Positions 12,557-22,578 are shown, counted from the first letter of the stretch. The stretch is 64,000 nt of DNA from Axinella damicornis (GCA_963931865.1 OZ007510.1:11867981-11931980); one strand, 5' to 3'. Notes: a model not told the origin generated them from the letters alone. A program made the numbers and translations.

Positions 12557-13223
12557 CACTGTTGAATAAGGTGCAGCTGGCGAAGGTGCAGGAGGTAGCC
12601 AACAAAACGCAGGAAGCACTGGACCAGGGGAACTTCACTGGTGCCACCTCCCTGTGGGATGAAGCAGAGAACCTCATCGAAAATGTAATGTTGCACACAA
12701 GCACTCTGTACCATTCAACTGCTCCAGATTGATCTAGAGGCTACCCCAAATGTCATGAATGACCCATTTGACTGGTAGCCTCGTTCCCAAGCCTCCACCC
12801 AGATCTTATCTTGCAGCTGTGCAGTCTTTCTCCACGGCTGCAAGATGCAATCTAGGCGGAGGCCTGGGAACCAGGCTACTTGTGTGTGCATTCCTCCCAT
12901 CAACATGCATGCATACCCCACACGCATGACCCACATACATTCACATAAACGTACACCTACACAGCTAACTGACAACGTTGACTTCTACAACATTCTAATC
13001 CACGGCGGTGCTGACGCTGTCTCTGTGGAAAGGCTGAGAGGGCTCGAGGGATGGAGACGATCGCAGTATCGCCATCTCTCCAGGCTGCACCAGGCCAGTC
13101 TGTCAGAGCTCATGAACGGACCAATCAGAAAACACCTGGCGGACATTCCTACGAATGTCACTTGGGGAGGTAGTAATTATGTTTGCACATGATCATACAC
13201 ACATACATACACACACTCACCCC

Positions 13224-13254
<31 letters not shown>

Positions 13255-13645
13255 ATACTCATCCCCCACACACACACTCACCTCCCTCACACACACATAC
13301 TCACCCCCACACACACACTCACCTCCCTCACACATACACACACTCACCCCCCCACACACACACACTCACCCCCCACACACACACTCACCCCCACCCCTCC
13401 CACACTCACCCCCACACACACACTCACCTCCCTCACCCCCCCCCCCCACACACACACACATACTCATCCCCCACACACACACTCACCTCCCTCACACACA
13501 CATACTCACCCCCACACACACACTCACCTCCCTCACACATACACACACTCACCCCCCCACACACACACACTCACCCCCCACACACACACTCACCCCCACC
13601 CCTCCCACACTCACCCCCACACACACACTCACCTCCCTCACCCCC

Positions 13646-13676
<31 letters not shown>

Positions 13677-15031
13677 ACACATGGTTACTATGATCTGTGC
13701 ATTTTCTATTCATCCTTGCAGGGCAGGCAGGGAAGGTGTTTATGTACCAGCGAGAGGACTTCATGAAAGACGTGATATCCACCGGTGAGCCTCGGTGATT
13801 GGTCAGGTGTACCTCATCTACAGTAACCTAGCAACATGAGCTTATATTCATACTTGGTGTGAGGCTGTCTCGAACCAATGCCAAGTAGGTAACCCTGAAA
13901 TAGCCTTGTTCCAGCTACTTCATACATACAGTGTGGACAGCAGTGGTACGTTTCCAGAAACAGAGCCTGCCCTGGCCTGACACTTGTCCAAACCCCACGA
14001 CCATGTCCCTCAGATGTGTGTTCTACCCAGCTTTGTTTGTGTACTGTACGAAGAGTGCAGCCTAGGAATGAATGGGGTTACTGCTGAGGCTCAATGAGGC
14101 TAGCTTCGTTTCCAGGCCTCCGCGCCCAACTTTTGTCGCTTGCAGTATGAAAAGCAGGGTTAGTGCAAGCGATGAAAGCTGGGCATGGAGGCCTGAGAAC
14201 GAGGCTACAATGGGCTCAGTGTGGTATGGATGCAACACACACGTGTGTGTGGTAGCGTATGAGGTATGATGTGTGTGCTCCTCCCTCACAGTGGATAAGC
14301 TGCTACAAATGGGAGTGAACGTGACCGTCTACAGTGGCCAGCTTGACCTGATTGTGGACACCGTCGGTAACTAAACAGTGTAGGCATTACTCCTTGTCCG
14401 CATGCCATTCCAGGGAAGAAGACCTGGGTATGGGGCTAGTTACAGTGGCTATGAGCAAGCTACAAAGTAGACCTGAGTCCTTGGAATGGTGTGACATGCA
14501 TGTTATGAAGTATACCGTATACATCATGCATACAAGTCAGGGAGAGTGGAGAGTGCTGTACTATTACATTGTGATTTCTTGTGTACTGAATGCATGACAT
14601 TGTATTCGTGTGACCATTCCCCACTCTGTTTGTCCAATGCAGGTACACTGGCCTGGATTGAGAAACTGAAATGGTCTGGTCTAGAGGAATTCCTCAACGC
14701 TGATCGCCGACCACTGTATCCCCCATCAGGCATGGCCACTCACAACACTGGGGCCTTCGTACAGAGCTACAAGAATCTGGTGTTCTACTGGATATTGAAG
14801 GCAGGGCACATGGTGAGAGGCTGTAGACTTATCTGCCAATAGTTCAGCCACCTAGGCCCAACATTAAATTTTGTCCTTCCACACGGTGGAAGTGTGGCCC
14901 ATTCACATTGCAGTACCACACTCATACAACACTAAACTAACTAACATTTATTATTTTCCCACAAACAGGTCCCTGCTGATGCTGGGGAAATGGCGCTGGA
15001 GATGTTGAAGATGGTGACTGGTTATTACTGA
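3364..15031 (+). CDS. SCPEP1: Retinoid-inducible serine carboxypeptidase homologue, 12 exons
   Basis: Peptidase family S10, which removes C-terminal residues in the lysosome/secretory pathway. Exons: 3364-3552, 4930-5019, 10023-10178, 10931-11005, 11166-11238, 11804-11841, 12556-12684, 12965-13169, 13722-13784, 14292-14366, 14643-14812, 14969-15031. All are GT-AG with compatible phases and sum to 441 residues (human about 452). A signal peptide (residues about 1-21) precedes the mature start. The oxyanion segment [13 protein letters not shown] spans exons 1-2 boundary onward. Catalytic Ser is in CESYGG (about residue 155), Asp in GQLDLIVDT (about 358) and His in ILKAGHM (about 420). [13 protein letters not shown] and [11 protein letters not shown] match the family. 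No lesion was found. Intron 2 (5 kb) carries a transposon; exon 7 follows a CA microsatellite; a tRNA gene lies antisense in intron 3. Confidence 0.95.
3843..4477. mobile_element. 635-bp TAGCCTCG element containing a RecQ-like fragment
   Basis: Terminal inverted repeats of about 65 bp begin TAGCCTCGTACCCAGGCCTT and include CACTGTTTGCGCATGCG. A perfect 9-bp duplication, GTATCAGAC, flanks it at 3834-3842 and 4478-4486. Plus-strand translation contains [12 protein letters not shown] near 4277-4312, the form of helicase motif Ia in RecQ-like proteins, so the element looks like an internally deleted helicase-bearing transposon. It lies in SCPEP1 intron 1. Confidence 0.8.
6321..7117 (+). pseudogene. 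Transposase-like N-terminal fragment, two exons
   Basis: Exon 1 (6321-6974) starts with ATG just inside the left terminal repeat and encodes 218 residues. It opens with CCVCNKPM and a later CSKCKYS, a C2-C2 zinc-binding pattern, followed by a helical [13 protein letters not shown] segment and a conserved-looking block ending [12 protein letters not shown]. The donor GTGAGT joins exon 2 (7045-7117), encoding [20 protein letters not shown], with another donor GTACGTG at its end. Nothing recognisable follows on this strand because the helicase gene starts at once on the other strand, so the catalytic part is missing, most simply by internal deletion. I cannot name the family with certainty. Confidence 0.65.
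7125..8794 (-). pseudogene. RecQ-like DNA helicase, decayed
   Basis: Read on the minus strand, helicase motifs occur in order: [18 protein letters not shown], Walker A LTGYGKS, Ia [16 protein letters not shown] box in [54 protein letters not shown], then a zinc-binding CRRSMLL...CDVC as in RecQ C-termini. It is broken: a frameshift falls just before Walker A (about 8657-8661), an in-frame TAA follows LNSDL (about 8335), a further frame change precedes LTATAT (about 8045) and another precedes motif VI (about 7580). One likely intron follows the DEAH block (donor GTAAGCC at about 8280). A 44-bp foldback element is inserted at its 5' side. It is the helicase of the surrounding transposon, not a host RecQ gene. 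Confidence 0.85.
8796..8839. mobile_element. 44-bp foldback inserted in the RecQ pseudogene
   Basis: An almost perfect palindrome that opens TAGTCTGGTTCCCAGACCC and closes with its complement. The 8-bp repeat CCCACAAC lies on both sides (8788-8795, 8840-8847), indicating insertion into the helicase sequence. The ends resemble but are not identical to the TAGCCTCG family. Confidence 0.75.
9721..9780. repeat. 60-bp exact direct repeat, copy 1 (SCPEP1 intron 2)
   Basis: Identical to 10709-10768 over 60 bp as far as I can read; begins TACCAGTGCACTACAAAAAT. The copies are about 1 kb apart, one in intron 2 and one in intron 3. Confidence 0.85.
10539..10611 (-). tRNA. tRNA-Thr (anticodon AGT)
   Basis: On the minus strand the sequence folds into a cloverleaf of 73 nt. 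The A box is TGGCTTAGCGGTAAGAGC, the anticodon stem TCTGA/TCAGA is perfect with loop CTAGTAC (anticodon AGT), and the T arm GGGTTCGAATCCC carries the B box. The acceptor stem GGCCCAG/CTGGTCC has one mismatch. A run of six T follows the 3' end by about 3 nt, a Pol III terminator. There is no intron and no CCA is encoded. It lies antisense inside SCPEP1 intron 3. It could be a tRNA-derived repeat, but the terminator and intact arms favour a gene. Confidence 0.85.
10709..10768. repeat. 60-bp exact direct repeat, copy 2 (SCPEP1 intron 3)
   Basis: Second copy of the 9721-9780 sequence; 41 bp beyond it is a separate 38-bp TAGCCTCA hairpin. Confidence 0.85.
10803..10840. mobile_element. 38-bp minimal TAGCCTCA hairpin
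   Basis: TAGCCTCATTCTCAGG followed almost immediately by CCTGGGAATGAGGCTA; the element consists of little more than its two terminal repeats. No convincing flanking duplication is left. Confidence 0.6.
11914..11947. mobile_element. 34-bp minimal TAGCCTCG element with 9-bp duplication
   Basis: Only the two arms TAGCCTCGTTCCCAGG and CCTGGGAACGAGGCTA with two bases between. A perfect 9-bp repeat, GGCTATGCC, lies at 11905-11913 and 11948-11956, so even this tiny hairpin was inserted as a transposon, or an inserted element has lost its interior. Confidence 0.85.
12292..12373. mobile_element. TAGCCTCA-family MITE, SCPEP1 intron 6
   Basis: An 82-bp hairpin with ends TAGCCTCATTCCCAGGCC and GGCCTGGGAACGAGGCTA. 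The flanks share only part of a 9-mer (TGTGA), so the duplication is decayed. Confidence 0.7.
12405..12554. repeat. CA/ACACATTA microsatellite abutting an exon
   Basis: About 150 bp of CA dinucleotides with interspersed ATTACACATCA units. It runs directly into the AG of the acceptor for SCPEP1 exon 7 (12556), so it occupies the place of the usual polypyrimidine tract. Confidence 0.95.
12776..12878. mobile_element. TAGCCTCG-family MITE, SCPEP1 intron 7
   Basis: Opens TAGCCTCGTTCCCAAGCCTC and closes GAGGCCTGGGAACCAGGCTA, with complementary GCAGCTGTGCAG/CGGCTGCAAG inner parts. No clear flanking duplication. Confidence 0.65.
13194..13682. repeat. CA/C-rich satellite with a ~208-bp tandem duplication, SCPEP1 intron 8
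   Basis: Low-complexity blocks of CACACA, CTCACC, CTCCCTCA and C runs (13220-13240 is 21 C; 13641-13662 is 22 C). The order of sub-blocks at about 13250-13445 is repeated at about 13455-13662, so a unit of about 208 bp has been duplicated in tandem. The apparent open frames here (His/Pro/Thr-rich) are artefacts of the repeat. Confidence 0.95.
14101..14207. mobile_element. TAGCTTCG-type MITE, SCPEP1 intron 9
   Basis: A 107-bp hairpin ending GAACGAGGCTA; the arms share CGCTTGCA/TGCAAGCG. Flanks CAATGAGGC and CAATGGGCT match at 6 of 9 positions, an eroded duplication. Confidence 0.65.
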
Positions 15032-16120
15032 AATGACAATATTTATAGAAATCGCATGCATGTGTTGTGTTGCCGCAATATTTTACGCCTAGACTGTCTT
15101 CACTGATTCTGTACAGTCTTTTGAAATGCTCTCTGATGAAAGTTCACTGCAGAGTTGCAAGCTGCACTATTTTGCTTGCAATTTTCTGGATTGGAACATG
15201 CACAACACACTGCTGGCTTCCTGGCCGATGAGACACTTGTGTAGAGTTCTGGGAGGAAGAAAGCAGAGAAAGATCCGAACAGCCAAAATGATTGTGGGGT
15301 GTGATGGCCTGGAACTGAACCCGAACAGTACATGCAGCTCCGATGGTGAGGGCCATACGGCATGTCACTGCCATGGCATGCTATAAACTAAAGGCATGCA
15401 GACACATCCTGTCAACATGCGTCCTATATATAGTGCTTCAAACATCCACTGGTACATTGTCCCCAGAGCAGTGCTATAATAGTCTGTCATAGCCAGGTAA
15501 TGTTATAAAACTACAATCATGTATACGTAATTGTGTAAATAAGGTTATTGATTATACTGCACTGTCTTTGTGTGGCCCTAGCTTTTCTTTCAGGCTTGCT
15601 TAACTTAGCAGCAGCTTGACAATGCATGGGATATATATCACCCGATTACGGGGGGGGGGGGGTTAATACCGCGACATGAAGATGTAGGAGCCTCTTCTCT
15701 AGATCTCCTGCACACCACTCACTCTCCAATTAATTGAAGGTGGCTATCTCCACATCAGTACTGCTCCTCAGTCTTCTCCTCTAAAGAGTATTGAGAAAGT
15801 GCATGGTGGAGCAGCACTGTATTTCTGGGATCATCACAATTGTAGCCACACCCACAGGATCAGGGTAATCCATCACCATGACTAGCTATAGCACAACTAG
15901 CTATGTTGGTTATCGGCTTTTGTGAACCACCTTCCTATAGTGTTTGCAGTTGCCTTGGATCACCTGGAGGAGCACCCTCAAGTTCAGAAGTTAACCACAC
16001 GGTCGTTGTATAGCTGCCAGCTGTAGTCTCCTGACTGATCCAAGTCAACTGCAATATAGACTCTATACCGTCCCCTCCATCTCCTACTTTCTCTTCACTT
16101 ATACCTCAACCTGAAATGTC
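15032..16120. other. SCPEP1 3' flank, no gene seen
   Basis: Follows the SCPEP1 stop. I see short AT-rich stretches consistent with a 3' UTR, a G run of 13 at 15650-15662 and no conserved open frame on either strand. Confidence 0.6.
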
Positions 16121-16129
16121 ACATCAGGA

Positions 16130-16560
16130 CTCCCAGCTCTAGCACTCTCAAAATGTCACATCAGGACTCCCAGCTCTAGCACTCTCAACACAGCAACAGG
16201 ACTCCCAGCACTCTCAAGACAGCAACAGGACTCCCAGCACTCTCAACACAGCAACAGGACTCCCAGCACTCTCAACACAGCAACAGGACTCCCAGCACTC
16301 TCAACACAGCACTGACAGGACTCCCAGCACTCTCAGTAAAGCAAAGCAACGTACAGGACACCAGTCTCGCGGGCCAGAAAAATCGTCTGGGAACGAGACT
16401 AACAGAACACTCAGCTCTAGCACTCTCAAAACACACCAGCACTCTCAACACAGCAACAGGACTCTCACTCAGCTCTCTCAACACAGCAACAAGACTCTCA
16501 GCTATAGCTCTCTCAACACAGCAACAAGACTCCCAGCTCTAGCACTTTCAAGACAGTAAC
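16130..16560. repeat. 29-bp-type tandem repeat (CAACAGGACTCCCAGCACT)
   Basis: Repeated units of CAACAGGACTCCCAGCACT plus CTCAACACAG run through the block with variants (AGCTCTAGC). One unit is interrupted near 16362-16401 by an inverted pair with an AACGAGACT end, a decayed foldback element. Confidence 0.85.
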
Positions 16561-16892
16561 AAGATCGCCTGGCAGACTAACCATTGCTTCCTACTTTCTA
16601 CTTCACAAACCTCGTTCCCAGACGCCAAAATTTGGGCTTGGACACCACCGGCCAACCTTATGGAATAGGATTTGGAGCAAACTACAAGGAGGGCCTACAG
16701 GAGGACGCCAATGGCGTCGGTGAACGAAGAAAAACGACAGAGACAGAAACACGCTCATCACTGTCCACACTGTACGCGTGCATAGGGCGTTTCCCGCCAT
16801 AATTTGTGCTACCGCGAGTACCAACCAATCAGATCATAGGATTACCGGCGCGTGCACGCTTTGGCTGCACGCGTTACTGGCATACTTCTGCG

Positions 16893-17440
16893 GGTATATA
16901 AAGCGAGTCCAGTTGCGCTAAAGTCATTCAGGTTAGGTTTAGCTCGGGTTTAGTTATGGTTAGGTGAGCCCTAACACTAACCGAACCCTTGCCATACCTT
17001 TCTCCACCAGGGTAAGTTCAGGTATAGATAGTGGGTGGGGTGGGAGCATGGGAGGGTGGGAGCATGGGAGGGTGGGAGCATGGGAGGGTGGGAGCATGGG
17101 AGGGTGGGAGCATGGGAGGGTGGGAGCATGGGAGGGTGGGAGCATTGGGGGTGGGGCTGGGTGGGAGGGTGGGGCTGGGTGGGAGGGTGGGGCTGGGTGG
17201 GAGGGTGGGGCTGGGGTGGGAGGGTGGGGCTGGGGTGGGAGGGTGGGGCTGGGGTGGGAGGGTGGGGCTGGGGTGGGAGGGTGGGGCTGGGGTGGGAGGG
17301 TGGGCTGGGGTGGGAGGGTGGGGGGTGTGGGTGAGTGGGTGCATGGGGGTGGGGCTAGGTCTTGAGAGCAAGTGACAACCTGCGTTTCCACCTTTCTCAG
17401 GCCCCATTGTCAAGTTACTTCCGGAATGAACCAGGTTTGC
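16893..17440 (+). other. Promoter-like segment and putative intron with G-rich minisatellite
   Basis: A TATATAAAG box (about 16895-16903) is followed by a hairpin of TTAGG/CCTAA type (16932-16988), then a good donor context CCAGGGTAAGTTC at about 17003-17015. The next 300 bp are a minisatellite of GGGTGGGAGCATGGGAG and GGGTGGGGCTGG units (17031-17335), then a TTTCTCAG acceptor at about 17393-17400. I find no coding exon attached to it; it may be a non-coding transcript or a 5' exon of the downstream gene copy. Confidence 0.4.
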
Positions 17441-17576
17441 CAATTTGAGAATAATACCTGAACTTGATCCACAGCCGAGTTTGACTGATGGAAGGACACC
17501 AATCCAAAATGTCCAGCAACAGTACTTTGCAGAAGCGTATATAGGATCACGATAATCACGGAGTCATTATTATTGG

Positions 17577-17577
<1 letters not shown>

Positions 17578-17612
<35 letters not shown>
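17578..17612. repeat. Poly(C) run of 35
   Basis: Uninterrupted C tract at the left edge of duplication copy A. An equal 35-C run is present at the same place in copy B (30237-30271). Confidence 0.95.
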
Positions 17613-17826
17613 ACCCTGCATATGTATAGCCTAGTGGGCTTATCCATAGTCCAGCACTTCACTGGACCATCTACACTGTTTGACCTTTGAAACGTTCTTT
17701 GATGAAGTTCCCTGTGTAGCTTACTTGAATTTGCAAGTTCCTGGATAGAGCGCACCTAAGTTGGGGATTCCCCGCATAAATTTGTGCCGTCACAGTGCAT
17801 CAAGTTGAAGTTTCATTACGTGAGAG

Positions 17827-20752
17827 ATGGGAGTCGTTCCCCACGCTGTCTTGCTGTCGGTACTGTTGGTGATCGTCCTGCATCTCCACACGCTGGTTTC
17901 TGGTGAGTGCGTAAGCTGACCACGAGGTTACGAGTGTGTGCGGTTTTATCTTGTGTACAGGTAAAAACCCACACTAGGCGATGAATAAATTAACAGCCCA
18001 GGGTCCCTTTCTCATGGTTAGGTAGCCATTGGGAGCTTTAACTCAAGTTCCTTGGGATGGTCTAAGCATAGATAATAGAGCTGACCTATGGTCTAAGGGA
18101 CCAGTGCCTCAGTCTGACAGTCATATGACTGTTTAGTCTACTCTCAGAACCAGACCCTTCGCACAGGGAGGAGGAAGGGTCTGGACACATGTCTACATTT
18201 GAGTTGTCCTCACGGAATGCAATTATGTATGGTAATTAGTGATCAGCTGCGATACCACGTGTACGATCACAGTCGACCTACTCGTTGCTCTCCTCGACTT
18301 TTGTCAGACACTCACGGGTAACGCTGTACAGCACAGCGATTGACCGTGTCTAGTCGCTGGCGACACTGAAAGCCTGGAGAAATATTTCCCTAACGTCATT
18401 TGCAATCAATGCTTCTGATTCGTTAGGTCAACATTCCGACCTGGGGATAACTCGATTGTAAGATGGGTGCCCAGACCCTTTCTCCTCTGTGCAATGGGTC
18501 TGGTTCCAAGATTAATGACTGTTTATCTTCGATGGAGTAAGTGTGAGGTTTACGGACAGTGAGAGGATATTCCTTCGCATAGTTGCTGAGAAGCACACTA
18601 TTCTATACCTGTGTAGAGTAAGGGCAAGGGTGTCTGGATGTTCCGTAAACTTCTTCCTACAAGCAACTGTGCAAATAAATTTGCTGGGTGTCCAGACCCC
18701 CCCTCCCCCCTCTCGTCCGGACACCCCCACACTTACTCTAGTCTGGTGAAGCCAGACCCTCACGGGACAAGGAAGTGCTAGCAGGAGCGCATAATGATGT
18801 AAGAGCTGAAGGAAGGGAAGGAGTGCAAATGACTATGCAATGATTACATTTGAAACTTTTCCACATCAGTCCTGTTCCTATTTACCTGGTGCTAGGGACC
18901 ACTACACACTAGTCAGCTGTTCCTTCCCATTTTGCGCTCCTGGTGTGTTCCAGCACCCAAGTTAGTAGCCTCGTTCCTATACGTAGGCGCCTGGAACGGG
19001 GCTATCAAGTTAATCTCATTCCCAAGCCTACCCCATATTTGTCTTCAGCATAGACAGTACTACATGGAAGCAGAAGAGGGGTGAAAACAATGCCTGAGCA
19101 ATCATCATGTGAGTGTGGACATGTGGTGGGGGCCCATTTGGCTAGGTTCAACCACTCCACCGATTGTCCAAACTCCAGATGCACGGCACTACTTCAGTCA
19201 AACTTACTCCCAAGTGCATAGTGCATACATATTGCAGTATGTACATGCACACACACACCTGTACGTCTGCTTTGTGTCTACTAGTCGCCAGCCACATGAT
19301 GGCTGCTCCCAGGCTTTCCCACTCTTCCTATGCCGTGTATTGTTGTCTATGTGAACTGAAGAGTAAAAAACGGGGTAGGCCTGCATGGAAATGAGGAAAT
19401 TAGGCACCAGAATGACATAGAGTAGTGCTCTGTGAACAACAGTTAGTACAGTGGCAGACTAGTGTTGTAGCTTGCCACTTCCCAGATCTCTGCCAATGTG
19501 ACAAGAGTCACTGCCAATGTGACAAGAGTCACCTCCAATGTGACAAGAGTCACTGCCATGAGAATACACAACTATAGGAAAATGCAAATGGTGTGAGTGC
19601 ATGAACAGATTCCTACAAACCGCAAAACCTTGTGACCACTGGAAACTGATACCCACTGCAGCTATTAGTGTTGTTGACTAGGTTGAGCAATGAATAGTAC
19701 ATTTTCTACCACCTTTTGCCCACAATGGTTTCTCAAAGTTTTCAGGGAAGGGCCTAAGCACTAGCCTCGTTCCAGTCCCATGCCCAGCTTTTCGTCGCTT
19801 GCAGTACGGTAAAGCGGGGAGTGCAAGTGACGAAAAGCTGGGCGTGGGACTGGGTACGAGGCTACCTAAGCACCCGAACTACCCCTCTACTCTGACTAGT
19901 AAGCTCAAGCCTGTCTACACCACAGGTGAAGTGTGTCAAGACCTCCACGCGTATCAGCTCCTTAACACAACAGAGGGGGCAAAGCTCACTCATCAGTCGT
20001 CCCGTTCAGAAGACCCACAAACGATTGTCTTTGTAGGAGAGCATATTCCACTGAATGCGGCAGCAAATTTCAACGATGTAATGTCACAGTTACTAAACGG
20101 AATCAGCTCTAGAGAACAGTGGCACTGATATCCCTAATACGAGGGGTGGGTCTCACCTTCTACAATCACACCAGCAGTGGCCCACAGTACCTCAACCACC
20201 ATGTACTGGATATTCCTGAACGTCTACAGTGTCGTATGACCGCCATGTTTCCGCTACAACCTGAAGACTATATCTTTGGTCAGTGTCTCAATCTGACCCA
20301 ATCTGAAAATAACAACATTAAGCACCTACTAGTTTATGTCAACTTTACCGACATAACAAGGTCAGTGTTCTACCAAGATAATGGACGCTACTCCGTTGAA
20401 CGTCTCTTTGAGCCTTCCCTGTTCTCTGAATTTGTGTTTGCTCCAGACCCACGCTGTGTTGTGGGCGATTCCTACCACATTTATTCTGTGGATGACGGCT
20501 ATGTGTTGGATTTTAGTAAGGAAAGTAGCAGCGACAGATTCACCTATCAAGCATACTGTATCAATCACCACGGTTACAGTCATGCCAAGAGGTTAGCATT
20601 GGTATCTCGTAACACCCTTGCTGTGTACTGTTCAAATGAAACTACCATTCTGTATGATGTATGCTCGACCCCAACAATAACAACTCCTCGGCCTTGTCTG
20701 GTTCAGGCTGAATGAGTTGGAAGTATTTAATGCTTCTGTTAGTGGGACTCCA
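17827..20752 (+). pseudogene. Paralogue A of the ECGxxFxRC membrane family, broken
   Basis: Exon 1 (17827-17902) encodes an intact hydrophobic signal peptide starting MGVVPHAVLLS and ends in phase 1 with donor GTGAGT. Exon 2 starts at 19926. Compared with gene B it carries a one-base deletion at the ECG signature (about 20050), a 6-bp insertion that brings a TAG in the original frame (about 20112), and an 8-bp deletion after CLVQ (about 20706); homology ends at 20752, before stalk and membrane segment. Several lesions plus truncation make function unlikely. The break is followed by unrelated DNA and a hAT remnant. Substitution differences from B elsewhere are few, so the duplication looks recent. 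Confidence 0.9.
19762..19864. mobile_element. TAGCCTCG MITE just before exon 2 of copy A
   Basis: A 103-bp hairpin with CGCTTGCAGTAC/GTGCAAGTGAC inner arms and a perfect 9-bp duplication, CCTAAGCAC (19753-19761, 19865-19873). The same insertion is in copy B (32944-33047), so it predates the duplication. Confidence 0.9.
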
Positions 20753-20914
20753 CATTATACATGGTTCAGATACTGACAACGAACTGATGAGGTCCAACAA
20801 TTGCAACATTCTTTCATACTCTGGGTCCCATTTCTTCAAACAAACTTTACATGCGAATTTTGTGCAGCTTCCAGTGCTTTGTGTGCCTTTACTTGGGTAG
20901 GGATCCCATAGCTG

Positions 20915-21802
20915 CAGGGGCGTAGACAAGTTTATAAGAGTGGGGTGGGTTTGGATGGAAGGCTCGCGCGCGCAGCACGCGCGAAATGTTTGGAGTGTCG
21001 CGCAAAGTGCGCACAATTTTAATTTTTGGGGGGTAAAGGCGCGTGTTATTTTTAGTAAATACACACCTGCACATTGAACTCGGACAGTCCTTGGTTGATG
21101 TTTCCTCTTCCCACACTTCCACGCCATAGGAAAACTCCTCGACGATTTGAAATAGACAAAGCTACCCCTGAACATCCTAGTTCAGTACAAGATCATTATC
21201 GAAGAATCTATTGAGTCGATTGATCTTGCTATAGCCACCATTAGGGACAGGTTCAATCAGAAGGGATTCCAGATGCTTCACAAACTTGAGACTGTCCTTA
21301 CTAACATCGAACAACCCCAGCATCCAAAGATGTGCTCTCTTTCTATGGTAATTACTTTAACCAATCCGACCATCTTCAAACACAGCTTCACCTTCTGCAC
21401 ACTCGCAGTGATAGGTCACTGACAGACTTGCAACCCGTCGTCACCTACCTGAAATCTTCAAGTAAGGTGGAGAGAGAATGCTTCTGTGAGGTAGTGAAGG
21501 CAGTAAAGTTGATCCTCGTTACGCCTGCAACAAATGCTGTGAGTGAAAGGAGCTTTAGTGCACTGCGTTGATTAAAATCCTGGTTGCGTACAACCACTTC
21601 TCAAGCTCGCCTTAACTGGTGCATGATTCTGCGTGTGCACAAGGACAAAACAGATGGTCTTGAGATGAACAGAATAGCAAATAAGTTTGGTTTGTATCTT
21701 GTAACTAAAGTCGTATGTTAGTATTTGGAAATTTCAAATAAAATTCATGACATTGTATAGAAAACTGGTGATTTATTATTAGAGAGGGGAATCTCAAAAA
21801 GT

Positions 21803-21839
<37 letters not shown>

Positions 21840-21884
21840 GGCTTTAGCCCCCCTAGTCCCCCCCCCCCCTTGTCTACACCCTTG
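20915..21884 (+). mobile_element. hAT-like transposon remnant
   Basis: Ends CAGGGGCGTAGACAAG and CTTGTCTACACCCTTG form typical hAT-type terminal repeats. Translation in shifting frames gives RRFEIDKATPEHPSS, IDLAIATIRDRFNQKGFQML and the dimerisation-domain block PATNAVSERSFSALR, followed by an in-frame stop and then LKSWLRTTTSQARLN. A 36-G run (21803-21838) lies near the right end. It is an internally deleted, frameshifted fossil. Confidence 0.8.
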
Positions 21885-21916
21885 AGCTGACAGGCTTATT
21901 TGAGGTGAGGTTGTAT

Positions 21917-22547
21917 GCTGGTCAATGTGGTCATTCCAAGTTAGTTTTGATGTCATTAAAACTCCTAAGTATCGGTAACTTTCAACCTGTTCCAGTACAC
22001 TGTTACATAATCGCAGCCCTGCAGGTGGGAGGTGGGGTTGTTTCCTTTTTGATGCGATAATGTATTTACACTTTGAGGGGTTCAGCGTTAGGCGACAGTT
22101 TCTTATGCATTCATCGATACCATCAATGTCTCTCTGCAGATCGGCTTAGAAATTCATTATTATATACCCTTCGCTAAATGCGATCTGACTGTAGCCCACG
22201 CTTAAAGTGCAAGTTCGTAGGACGTTGCCACTCAGAGCTGTGTACAGGAGCTGTATACACAATCTGTGTGATAATCAGGTTGCTTATGCTAATACCTTTT
22301 ACCCCAATAACAAGTTCCGAAAAAAACGTCATCTTGTGAATATAATTGCACCCAGATTGTGCCAACCATGCTTGCAATATGAATGTTATTACACTCTGGT
22401 AGGATATGTTTACGCGTAGCTGCTGCAAGCAGAAGATCCAAAAAGGGACTATTGGTGTGCAACTTTAAGAATTGCATGGAACTCAAGCAACCCAACCTAG
22501 CTGGGTTAACCGAATTTCTCTGTGCAGTGTGAACAGAAATGGCAAAT
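21917..22547 (-). pseudogene. LINE reverse-transcriptase fragment, repeat copy S1
   Basis: Minus-strand translation contains NPSKCKYIIASKRKQPHL and ESYRYLGVLMTSKLTWNDHI, the C-terminal part of a CR1/L2-type reverse transcriptase, close to the element at 25.3-27.2 kb. About 630 bp are repeated in direct orientation at 23367-24002. The upstream part is non-coding and of unknown origin. The right edge runs into a 31-G tract (22548-22578). Confidence 0.75.

Positions 22548-22578
<31 letters not shown>

Larger units (their letters stand above)
17563..20752. repeat. Segmental duplication, copy A (matches 30222-33943)
   Basis: The two blocks align from a shared 35-C run through the signal-peptide exon, a 2-kb intron with the same small repeats, and half of the ectodomain exon. 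Similarity stops abruptly after GTGGGACTCCACA (20752 here, about 33943 there). Copy B has an extra 540-bp element in the intron. Confidence 0.95.

Noticed and set aside
13155..13788. Long His/Pro/Thr-rich open frames on both strands
   Set aside because: They are translations of the CA/C satellite in SCPEP1 intron 8; all frames of such a repeat stay open.
16932..16988. TTAGG/CCTAA-rich segment that might be interstitial telomere
   Set aside because: Units are irregular and form one inverted hairpin rather than a tandem telomeric array.
16960..17443. Gly/Trp-rich and Pro/His-rich frames of 100-140 residues
   Set aside because: They translate the GGGTGGGAGCATGGGAGG minisatellite in several frames; no conserved protein.
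20362..20596. Overlapping frames inside the A and B ectodomain exons
   Set aside because: Shadow frames of the family coding sequence; they appear in both A and B only because the DNA is duplicated.
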